From NCBI GenBank assembly GCA_902567145.1, contig CACFLM010000025.1, positions 1 through 12,846 on the forward strand: 12,846 nt of DNA. The letters run 5' to 3'. The notes below the pieces were generated by a model. The model ran no database searches, was not told the DNA's origin, and saw only the letters and a list, made by a program, of their open reading frames with translations. The translations under genes were made by a program, and so were the position numbers. The stretch is from an uncultured Alphaproteobacteria bacterium (lineage in GTDB: Bacteria; Pseudomonadota; Alphaproteobacteria; TMED127). This document shows positions 6,518 to 12,846 of this stretch, piece after piece (positions within the stretch are counted from its first letter, which is position 1; each line of letters opens with the position of its first letter).

Positions 6518-7477
6518 ATGCTAAGTAGAACTGCAGAAAATTTATTTTGGTCAGCTAGATATATTGAACGAGCTGATTCATTAGCAAGACTTTTGGAAGT
6601 AGGTTATAGAATTTCTTTGATACCTAATACTGAAAAGGGTTATGCAAATGAATGGCAATCAATTTTAGAAACCTCTGGAATTAAAAGTGAGTATTTAAAA
6701 AAATACAAAATAATATCTAAAGAACAAATCATTTACTATCTACTTTTTGACCCAGAAAACTCTTCTTCAGTAAAGAACTGCATAACATCTGCAAGAGAAA
6801 ATATAAGAATGGTTAGAACTGCTGTCACACTTGAAGTTTGGAATGCAATCAATTCATCATTTCATGAATTAGATAAAAATATGAAAAATACTAAAGATAT
6901 CTTAAAAGAATTACCTGAAATTATTGAATGGATTAAAAAACAAGTAAATTTAATACGTGGCACAATACTCAATACTCAACTCATTAATGATGGCTACGAT
7001 TTTCTAATTTTAGGTACTTACTTTGAGAGAGCAGATTTCACAGCAAGAATTATTAATGTTAAATATTTTATTTTACTCCCAAGCATCAATTATGTTGGAG
7101 GAGAAATTGATAATTTTCAATGGAGTTTGATGCTCAGATCAATTTCATCATTCAGAGCATTTAAATGGGCATATGGAGGACAGGAAATCACATACACTAA
7201 AATTATAGACTTTTTAATTCTTAATATGACTTGTCCTAGATCTTTAATTTTTTCAGTAGAAAAGATATATCATCATTTAGAGAGATTGACTAAATTTTAT
7301 AAACAAACATCAACTTCAAAAAGAAAAATAGGAGCTATATATAAAAATTTGAAAAATTTAAATGCGAATAAGATTTCTGATATTGGTTTACATGAATTTT
7401 TAAAGTCCTTTATAGAGGAAATAAATTTTGTATATAAAAAATTTGAACAAAAATACTTCTTTGGTGTAGAAACATGA
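6518..7477 (+). CDS. Alpha-E domain protein (DUF403)
   Basis: A 319-residue, largely helical protein of the alpha-E family. Family motifs are LSRTAENLFWSARYIERAD (2-20), SARENIRMVR (91-100), LGTYFERADFTARI (165-178) and MTCPRSL (237-243); the two internal E-R-A-D copies (17-20 and 170-173) point to an internal duplication. Its biochemical role is not established. In published comparative genomics it occurs almost always beside or fused to the circularly permuted ATP-grasp protein, and was proposed to take part in the same peptide- or amide-forming reaction. Here it follows that gene after 6 nt and its stop overlaps the next start by 4 nt (ATGA), so the three are co-translated. No membrane segments. 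Length is normal. Confidence 0.9.
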   Translation: MLSRTAENLFWSARYIERADSLARLLEVGYRISLIPNTEKGYANEWQSILETSGIKSEYLKKYKIISKEQIIYYLLFDPENSSSVKNCITSARENIRMVRTAVTLEVWNAINSSFHELDKNMKNTKDILKELPEIIEWIKKQVNLIRGTILNTQLINDGYDFLILGTYFERADFTARIINVKYFILLPSINYVGGEIDNFQWSLMLRSISSFRAFKWAYGGQEITYTKIIDFLILNMTCPRSLIFSVEKIYHHLERLTKFYKQTSTSKRKIGAIYKNLKNLNANKISDIGLHEFLKSFIEEINFVYKKFEQKYFFGVET

Positions 7478-8283
7478 AAATTAAAATCACTCATTCAACA
7501 ACTTACAGATATAGTTCAACGGTACCAAAACTGATACAGTGTTTAAAACTTTTTCCTTCACTTTGTGATAATCAAGAAATTTTAGAGTGGAGTATTTCTG
7601 CAAATTATGGAAAGATAATCGAATCCCATATTGATGCATTAGGACACAGGGTGCAAAATATTTACATCAATAATTTTAATGGACAACTTAAAATTACTTC
7701 TAAAGGTATTTTGAAAACAAAGGATTTATCAGGAGTAATTAAAGGTTTGAAAGAAAAAGTTAATCCGCTTTGTTTCTTAAGAGAAACCAATCTAACAAAA
7801 CCATGCAAAATGATTGAGAAAATTTCAAAAGAAGCAAGCAAAAATTATAAAAATCTAATTGGATTTGTTCATAAACTAAATTTAATTGTTTCAAATTCAA
7901 TTGACTATGCAAGTGGATCAACAACAATTTCTACAAGTTCAAAAGATGCTCTAAAACAGAAAAAGGGAGTTTGCCAAGATTTTGCCCATATACTGATTAG
8001 CGCCGCAAGATATAACAATCTGCCTGCTAGGTATGTTAACGGCTTTTTATTAGAAGAAACAAATTCAGGAGAAAACACAACTCATGCATGGGTTGAAATT
8101 TTCATTAAAGATTTAGGTTGGATAGCATTTGATCCTTCTCATAAAAAATGTATTGACGAAAATTATATTAGAATAAGTAGTGGTTTTGACTTTGTTGATG
8201 CATCAACTATTAAAGGTGTAAAAACTAATTATGATGGAGATGAACTTCTAGATACAAAAGTTGATATAGAAAATTGTCAGTAA
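7474..8283 (+). CDS. Transglutaminase-like cysteine protease with N-terminal beta domain
   Basis: The 269-residue protein has an N-terminal bacterial transglutaminase-associated beta domain (about 1-85, opening MKIKITHSTTYRYSS) and a papain-like transglutaminase core with a complete catalytic triad: Cys167 in KKGVCQDFAH, His204 in TTHAWVEI, and Asp220 in AFDPSHK. Bacterial members usually act as peptidases or amidases rather than cross-linkers. In this gene trio it is thought to cleave, trim or transfer the peptide made by the ATP-grasp enzyme. There is no signal peptide, consistent with a cytoplasmic pathway. The start ATG overlaps the alpha-E stop codon (4 nt). The operon appears to end here: a 57-nt spacer with a promoter-like sequence follows. 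The Anbu proteasome-like peptidase, a partner in many genomes, is not next to it. Confidence 0.9.
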   Translation: MKIKITHSTTYRYSSTVPKLIQCLKLFPSLCDNQEILEWSISANYGKIIESHIDALGHRVQNIYINNFNGQLKITSKGILKTKDLSGVIKGLKEKVNPLCFLRETNLTKPCKMIEKISKEASKNYKNLIGFVHKLNLIVSNSIDYASGSTTISTSSKDALKQKKGVCQDFAHILISAARYNNLPARYVNGFLLEETNSGENTTHAWVEIFIKDLGWIAFDPSHKKCIDENYIRISSGFDFVDASTIKGVKTNYDGDELLDTKVDIENCQ

Positions 8284-8287
8284 AATC

Positions 8288-8317
8288 TTGACTTAAAGAA
8301 ATCTATTGAATTATTTT
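8288..8317 (+). promoter_or_regulatory. Predicted promoter for the SH3-M48-CHASE2 operon
   Basis: TTGACT (8288-8293) and TATTTT (8312-8317) are separated by 18 nt in the 57-nt spacer after the transglutaminase gene, putting a start site near 8323, about 18 nt before the ATG at 8341. The -35 box is good, the -10 only fair. No terminator hairpin is visible, so read-through from the upstream operon is possible. Confidence 0.4.
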
Positions 8318-8340
8318 ATTAATTATGACAAAGTTTTAAT

Positions 8341-8862
8341 ATGAGAATTATAAATTTAATTTTTTTAAACCTCCTTTTGATAATCTTATTGTCAGTTTCA
8401 TCTGAATCAGTTGCAGACTCACTCAAATCTGATCAAGAGTTAAAAGAGTCACCTAATATTAAGAGTAAAGCTGTTGGAAATGTTTCAAAAGGAGAAGTCG
8501 AAGTTATTGATAAAAAAGGCTTTTGGATTAAAATTAAAAAAGATTCTGTTGAAGGTTGGACTAAACTTAATAACGTAGAAATAGACAAGGATTCAAATTT
8601 TAGTTTGTCATCCTTAGATACGGGAAGAGAAGGTTCTGGTAATATTGTCTCAACTTCTGGAGTAAGGGGTCTAGATGGTGAAGATATTACTAATGCCCAA
8701 CCAGATATTAATGAATTTGAGAAATTAAAAAAATTAAAAGTAAATAAATCAGTTGGAGAAAATTTCTCAAATAAAAGCAACTTAATTACAAAAAAAATTG
8801 ATTTTATTATTGTAAAAACTCAAAATTCTAATAATAGCCCTTCAACACCTTATGGAAGATAA
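8341..8862 (+). CDS. Secreted bacterial SH3-domain protein
   Basis: The 173-residue protein begins with a signal peptide (hydrophobic 4-19, likely cut after VADS-type residues near 25-27) followed by a bacterial SH3 domain of about 28-80, seen as ...LKESPNIKSKAVGNVSKGE..VIDKKGFWIKI...EGWTKL. These domains usually bind cell-wall or protein ligands in the periplasm. After it comes TGREGSGNIVSTSGVRGLD (94-112) and a charged segment with DINEFEKLKKL, which I recall from SH3 proteins encoded beside M48 peptidases. The C-terminal tail is low complexity (NSNNSPSTPYGR). The next gene starts right at its stop (TAA then ATG), so the two are translationally linked. It is probably a periplasmic partner of that protease. 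Confidence 0.75.
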   Translation: MRIINLIFLNLLLIILLSVSSESVADSLKSDQELKESPNIKSKAVGNVSKGEVEVIDKKGFWIKIKKDSVEGWTKLNNVEIDKDSNFSLSSLDTGREGSGNIVSTSGVRGLDGEDITNAQPDINEFEKLKKLKVNKSVGENFSNKSNLITKKIDFIIVKTQNSNNSPSTPYGR

Positions 8863-9765
8863 ATGACTTTTAAATTATTATTAATATTTTTCCTTGCTTT
8901 ACCTTTAAATTATTCTAAGGCAATTGGTGGTTTTGATGTTCCTGATATAGGCGTGGGTGATTTGCTTGGAGGTTCAGACAAAAAAGAGACAGGAGGTTCA
9001 AAGAAATCTTCTCCATTAGGAAGTGGTATAGGTTTAATTAAAACTTTAACTGATGAAGAAACAGTTGAGGAAGAGTTAGAAGCAGGAAAAATTTATGCTA
9101 GTCAATTACTAGGGGCTGTTAAAATTTATGATAATAAAGAATTAAATGATTATGTTAATAAAATTGGTAGACATATAGCCAACCATACAGGTAGATCAGA
9201 CCTTCCTTGGACTTTTGCTGTGATCGATACAGATGGTATAAATGCTTTTGCAGCGCCTGGTGGCTACATATTTTTAACTAGGGGACTTATTTCAATACTA
9301 TCAAGCGAGGACGAACTCGCAGCGGTAATTGGACACGAAATTGCTCATGTAATAAAAAAACATCATTTTAATGTTATAAAAAAACAAAAACTTATTGAAT
9401 TTGGAACAGAAGCTATTTCATCGGCTGCTGATAGTTCAATTGCCAGTAAATTGTCTAATATGATGGGGCAAATAATGGCAAGAGGTTTAGACAAAGAATC
9501 AGAATATGAAGCAGATATTGATGGGATGGTTATTTCTGCTAGGTCAGGTTATGACGCTTCTTCTTTAATGAGTGTGCTGGAAAAACTTCAAGTATTGAAG
9601 GAGAGAAAGGATGAAGGGTTGTCCTTCATGACAGCAACACACCCAACTCCTCTTGATAGACAAAATTATCTTGCTGAACATATAACCGATGAACTTATGG
9701 ATCTATCAGTTCCGTCCAATCAAAGTCAAAGAATCAAGAAAATACAACAAGTTATAAAAAAATAA
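8863..9765 (+). CDS. Periplasmic M48-family zinc metalloprotease (BepA/LoiP-like)
   Basis: A 300-residue secreted M48 peptidase. A signal peptide (about 1-20, cut near SKA) precedes a glycine/lysine/serine-rich linker (about 21-60). The catalytic domain holds NAFAAPGGYIFLTRGL (127-142), the zinc site HEIAH (158-162; His158 and His162 ligands, Glu159 catalytic) and EYEAD (214-218; Glu214 the likely third ligand), then THPTP (259-263). The family includes BepA and LoiP, which degrade or help assemble outer-membrane proteins in the periplasm. No TPR domain follows, unlike BepA, so it is closer to the short form. The gene begins at the first base after the SH3 gene's stop and is followed 4 nt later by the CHASE2 gene, consistent with one transcript and an envelope quality-control role. 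Confidence 0.88.
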   Translation: MTFKLLLIFFLALPLNYSKAIGGFDVPDIGVGDLLGGSDKKETGGSKKSSPLGSGIGLIKTLTDEETVEEELEAGKIYASQLLGAVKIYDNKELNDYVNKIGRHIANHTGRSDLPWTFAVIDTDGINAFAAPGGYIFLTRGLISILSSEDELAAVIGHEIAHVIKKHHFNVIKKQKLIEFGTEAISSAADSSIASKLSNMMGQIMARGLDKESEYEADIDGMVISARSGYDASSLMSVLEKLQVLKERKDEGLSFMTATHPTPLDRQNYLAEHITDELMDLSVPSNQSQRIKKIQQVIKK

Positions 9766-9769
9766 TTAA

Positions 9770-11389
9770 ATGAATTTTTTTTTATTCAGATTTAGCGAAT
9801 ATCTAGAAGTTATATTTTCAAAAATATCTGATAAAGCTCTTACATTTTCAAAAAAAATTTACATCGCCTTTATACTTATTTTTAGTCTTGCGATAATAGC
9901 CGACTATTTCTTAAACTATATTTTTGGTGGAGGACCAGAAAGTGAAGGTTACGATTTAGCAATTAATTATAGACTTACATCACCAAGCCCTTCAAATGAT
10001 ATAGTTATTTTAGATATCGACGAACGCTCTTTATCGCTTATGTCTAATGATTACGGGAGATGGCCATGGCCAAGGGAGGTTTATGCTGAAACTCTGGCCT
10101 CTATAGAATCAGAAAACCCTAAGTCGGTAATATTTAATATATTGATAACTGATCCAGATAAAAAAAACCTCGAAGGAGATAAGATTCTAGATGAAATTAC
10201 AACATACACTGAAAAAACAGTTTATCCAATTACAAGATTATCACCAGAAAATGACAATAAAAGTCAACTATACGTAAGCAAAATTCCTGGTGCCAAAGTT
10301 AATGAAAATTTTGAGGACAAAACTATAGCGGTTTTATTACCTTTTTTACCTGGTATGCAAAAAAATATGGGCATCTCAAATTTATCATCTGATGAGGGTT
10401 CAATTATAAGAAGCTATGCTTTAAAATATAATGAGGATGAATGGAATATGAAAAGTTTAGTTGGTAAGGCTGTTGAATTTTTCAATCAGAATAAAGATAC
10501 TAAGGAAACTATATATTTAAATTGGAGAAACAAAAGTGGAGATTATAAAAGAATTTCTATTGGCGATTACTTCTTATATTTGCAAGGAATGAATGATGAT
10601 TTTAAGTTTAGTTTTGAAAATAAACACGTAATAATAGGTGCTACTGCACCCGGAATTTCCTCTCCAAAAGGAACACCAATCTCAAATTATACCGATGATA
10701 ATTTAATTTTAGCCACCGCATTAGATGATGTTATTAATGATACAGACATAAAACTTTTACCAGATTGGATTAGCGTTCTAATAACTTTATTAGTAATTTT
10801 TACTACTGGCTACCTGTTCATTGTAGAATCTGAGTTAGATGTCGACAAGATTTTCTTAATTATGGAAATTTCTGCCGTTATACTAATGTTTAGTGTTATA
10901 AATTTTAGTCACTACTTCATTGACCTATCTCCTGTCCTTGCATTTGGTATAGCTTTTTATGCAGTAGTTAAAGTAGTTGATATCACAGGAAGAAGTTCTC
11001 TCTATGGATCTGGAAAAAATCTATCCTCTGCCATTAAATCAAAGAATCAGTGTTATTGTATAATTCCTTTTGCTAGCACTGACCTAGAAAAAAAAAAAAT
11101 TAAAAATTATATTTCAAATCTACAACGTAGATTTCATGTCTCTAATGTTTTCTATTGCAATGAGCAATTTGAGTCGGATAAGGTAAGTGAAAATCTTAAT
11201 ATATATTCTAGTTTTATAATCTTTTCTGACAAAAAGAAAGAAGGGCTTGTTGAAGATGTCAAGAAATTCTTTGTAAATGACAATCTTAAAGTTTTCACTG
11301 CATTTGATATAAATAAATCTAACCAGATTGATGATATCAAAAAAGAAATTGCTCAAAATAATTTAAATCAAATTATTAAACTATTCTAA
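9770..11389 (+). CDS. CHASE2-domain membrane protein without a recognised output domain
   Basis: The 539-residue protein has a first membrane helix at about 30-48, then an extracytoplasmic CHASE2 sensory domain (about 58-320): YDLAINYRL (61-69), IVILDIDERSL (78-88), GRWPWPREVYA (96-106), KHVIIGATAPG (285-295) and the conserved ...ATALDDVINDT. Three further helices follow at about 333-352, 360-380 and 386-404, the usual CHASE2 layout. CHASE2 normally feeds a cyclase, kinase or GGDEF domain. Here the last ~130 residues (about 410-539) carry none of their motifs and look like an alpha/beta domain I do not recognise (CYCIIPFAS..., SFIIFSD..., LKVFTAFD). The gene lies 4 nt after the M48 gene and 8 nt before the transglycosylase gene. 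A periplasm-sensing role linked to envelope maintenance is the likeliest reading; the ligand is unknown. Confidence 0.82.
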   Translation: MNFFLFRFSEYLEVIFSKISDKALTFSKKIYIAFILIFSLAIIADYFLNYIFGGGPESEGYDLAINYRLTSPSPSNDIVILDIDERSLSLMSNDYGRWPWPREVYAETLASIESENPKSVIFNILITDPDKKNLEGDKILDEITTYTEKTVYPITRLSPENDNKSQLYVSKIPGAKVNENFEDKTIAVLLPFLPGMQKNMGISNLSSDEGSIIRSYALKYNEDEWNMKSLVGKAVEFFNQNKDTKETIYLNWRNKSGDYKRISIGDYFLYLQGMNDDFKFSFENKHVIIGATAPGISSPKGTPISNYTDDNLILATALDDVINDTDIKLLPDWISVLITLLVIFTTGYLFIVESELDVDKIFLIMEISAVILMFSVINFSHYFIDLSPVLAFGIAFYAVVKVVDITGRSSLYGSGKNLSSAIKSKNQCYCIIPFASTDLEKKKIKNYISNLQRRFHVSNVFYCNEQFESDKVSENLNIYSSFIIFSDKKKEGLVEDVKKFFVNDNLKVFTAFDINKSNQIDDIKKEIAQNNLNQIIKLF

Positions 11390-11397
11390 TTCTTAAA

Positions 11398-12159
11398 TTG
11401 ACCTCATATTTTTATAGAAAAATAATAGTTAGCATAATATTTATAATCTTTTTTTATCCATGTTTTTTAAATTCACAAAGTTGTCTTAAAGAGATTAATT
11501 ATTTTCAGAATAAATTAAATATTCCTAATGATTTTTTATATGCTATTGCGCTAACAGAATCAGGAAGATTTTATAAAAATGAATTTATTCCATGGGCATG
11601 GTCAGTAAATGTGAAAGGTAATGGAAAATTTTTTTCAAATAAGTCTGATTTAGATAAATTTATAAACAAACAAAAGAATAATACCAGTAATATAGATATA
11701 GGATGCATGCAAATAAATTATTTTTATCATGGAAAAGATTTCCAGAATACAAAAACAATGAGTATTCCTGAAAAAAATGTAGAATGGGCAGCTAAACACA
11801 TTGTGAGCCTATTTAAAAAAAATAAGAATTGGGAAGAAGCTATTGGAAAATATCATTCATTCAGAAAAAAAAAAATGAAAATATATCTAAAGAAAGTTGA
11901 AACCAATATTTTATTAATCCAAAAGAAATTAGAATCTCCAATACTTTCCAGTAAAAGCGTTAAAGAAACTCAAAATGACAATGATGAAAAGTTTTCAGAA
12001 TCACAAAAATCAATGATTATTTCTAAGACAAAAAGAATTCAAAAAGATCAAGACAAACTTAAATATCAAATATCTATCTTGCAAGCTCAAAAGCTAGCTA
12101 TACTGAAAACTTTAAGTAAATTAAATAAAATCAATGAAACTCTTCCTGCAATAAAATAG
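11398..12159 (+). CDS. Lytic transglycosylase (SLT-type) with coiled-coil tail
   Basis: The 253-residue protein has a signal peptide (about 8-26, ending near LNSQS) and a lysozyme-like SLT domain: catalytic Glu54 in IALTESGRF (50-58), the IDIGCMQINYFYHG element (99-112), and a closing GKYHS...KIYLKKV motif. It should cut peptidoglycan glycan strands in the periplasm. The C-terminal third (about 160-253) is lysine/glutamine-rich and predicted coiled coil, unlike the compact end of many small family members. The start is TTG at 11398; no in-frame ATG precedes the catalytic region, and the signal peptide needs this upstream start. There is no clear Shine-Dalgarno, but it lies 8 nt after the CHASE2 gene and is probably translated from the same message. 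The fold resembles the single-domain transglycosylases often found near secretion systems. Confidence 0.82.
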   Translation: MTSYFYRKIIVSIIFIIFFYPCFLNSQSCLKEINYFQNKLNIPNDFLYAIALTESGRFYKNEFIPWAWSVNVKGNGKFFSNKSDLDKFINKQKNNTSNIDIGCMQINYFYHGKDFQNTKTMSIPEKNVEWAAKHIVSLFKKNKNWEEAIGKYHSFRKKKMKIYLKKVETNILLIQKKLESPILSSKSVKETQNDNDEKFSESQKSMIISKTKRIQKDQDKLKYQISILQAQKLAILKTLSKLNKINETLPAIK

Positions 12160-12164
12160 CTTGA

Positions 12165-12629
12165 TTAAAGAGGTGACAAATCCATCTTACCTAACAACAC
12201 CCAGTTTCCATCAGCGTCTCTACATGCAACATTTTTACCTGAAGACTTTTGACCTTTATGTATGTAAGCATATTCAAATTCTCTGCAATCATCATTTCCA
12301 TCATTCTTAAAGGTTTTAGTAGGAGTGATTGTTGCTTCTAAATTTTTATCAGGATTACTCCATGAAGTTGATTGATTAGTTTTATTATTTTCCAAAACTG
12401 AACTAGCGACCTTGGAGTCTAGGTTTTCTCCAATCTCACTACCTATCAATCCACCAATTAATGATCCGGCGATAACAAAAGGAATAATATATTTATTGTT
12501 AGCTCCACCTAGGTCTTTTGCAATCAAGTAACTTGCATATCCACCTCCACCTGTACCAATAATCGTTGAAATTGATTTAGTCTTATTTTCACATCCAAAT
12601 AAAAAAATAATTATTAATAAATATTTCAT
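12165..12629 (-). CDS. Glycine-zipper outer-membrane lipoprotein (17 kDa surface antigen family)
   Basis: A 154-residue protein with a lipoprotein signal peptide ending in LFGC (lipidated Cys13; Phe at the second lipobox position is slightly unusual). A glycine-rich membrane-interacting zipper follows: GTGGGG (25-30) and GSLIGGLIGSEIG (55-67). The C-terminal domain carries CREFEYAYI...GKNVACRDADGNWVL (115-145), the pattern of the Rickettsia 17 kDa antigen / RT0821 group, with two cysteines that may pair. Such proteins are structural outer-membrane components. The gene converges on the transglycosylase gene with only 5 nt between stop codons. It lies 40 nt downstream of another minus-strand gene, so may be in its operon. 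Leader DNA is almost pure A/T, without a distinct promoter or ribosome site. Confidence 0.82.
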   Translation of the reverse strand: MKYLLIIIFLFGCENKTKSISTIIGTGGGGYASYLIAKDLGGANNKYIIPFVIAGSLIGGLIGSEIGENLDSKVASSVLENNKTNQSTSWSNPDKNLEATITPTKTFKNDGNDDCREFEYAYIHKGQKSSGKNVACRDADGNWVLLGKMDLSPL

Positions 12630-12669
12630 AATTATATAATAATAAAAAATTAAGGAAAAAAAAATATTT

Positions 12670-12846
12670 TTAATTAATTTTTAAAAGAAAATCTTTATAT
12701 TCTTTTATATTGGTATCATAAATTTCAAGTAGATTTTTTTTTGTATTAGAATCTACAAAAAGACAATCAAAATTTTTCATATTTTTAAAAATGCTAAAAA
12801 TTTTTAATTTTGTCTTATCTATTGATTCATGCCATGGAAACCACTC
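12670..12846 (-). CDS. C-terminal end of an unidentified protein (partial)
   Basis: An open minus-strand frame enters from the right edge and runs 58 codons to TAA at 12672-12670. Its start lies outside the window. The visible residues begin EWFPWHESID, pass through KNFDCLFVDS and end YKDFLLKIN, a charged helical-looking tail with no signal or membrane segment. I cannot assign a family. It is followed after 40 nt by the lipoprotein gene on the same strand. The open frame over the whole edge region and normal soluble composition favour a real gene, but the short fragment limits confidence. Confidence 0.5.
   Translation of the reverse strand, partial: EWFPWHESIDKTKLKIFSIFKNMKNFDCLFVDSNTKKNLLEIYDTNIKEYKDFLLKIN

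Noticed and set aside
8433..8780. Minus-strand frame of 115 codons
   Set aside because: It is antisense to the SH3-domain gene, with no signal, motif or ribosome site. Minus-strand frames at 3595-3810, 7297-7494, 11120-11356 and 11152-11340 were dismissed for the same reason.

Overview
The window is a compact, very AT-rich stretch of bacterial chromosome. By eye G+C is about 30% or lower. Spacers are short, several genes overlap, and Shine-Dalgarno signals are weak. Gene content (a Rickettsia-type 17 kDa antigen lipoprotein, a glnA-type glutamine riboswitch, the ATP-grasp/alpha-E/transglutaminase trio, an SH3-M48-CHASE2 envelope cluster) best suits a streamlined marine alphaproteobacterium, for example a SAR11-like or AEGEAN-169/HIMB59-like lineage. 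That placement is inference. I see no tRNA, rRNA, insertion sequence, CRISPR array or phage gene.

Layout. (1) Positions 1-1888, minus strand: a two-gene glucosylglycerate module, gpgP (HAD phosphatase) followed by gpgS (synthase, cut by the window edge). gpgS has no ATG, GTG or TTG near its N-terminus and seems to start at ATT behind a strong Shine-Dalgarno. (2) 1889-1982: a divergent promoter region with a 14-bp palindrome. (3) 1983-4892, plus strand: a putative surface-sulfation cassette with a membrane-anchored arylsulfotransferase-like propeller, a 59-residue membrane protein, a 119-residue membrane protein and a PAPS-type sulfotransferase. (4) 5020-8283: a glnA-type glutamine riboswitch leads an operon of circularly permuted ATP-grasp, alpha-E protein and transglutaminase-like protease, a predicted but biochemically unassigned amide- or peptide-forming system. 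(5) 8341-12159: an envelope operon of SH3-domain protein, M48 metalloprotease, CHASE2 membrane protein and lytic transglycosylase. (6) 12165-12846, minus strand: a glycine-zipper lipoprotein and the C-terminal end of an unidentified gene.

How the parts may work together. The strongest story is the glutamine sensor in front of the ATP-grasp/alpha-E/transglutaminase operon. It ties a predicted peptide-making or peptide-tagging pathway to cellular nitrogen status. A possible expression platform is visible: one hairpin covers the bases just before the ATG, and a competing anti-aptamer pairing is possible. The neighbouring gpg module makes a nitrogen-free osmolyte, which loosely fits a nitrogen-economy theme. 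The sulfotransferase cassette and the M48/SH3/CHASE2/transglycosylase group both point to cell-envelope work.
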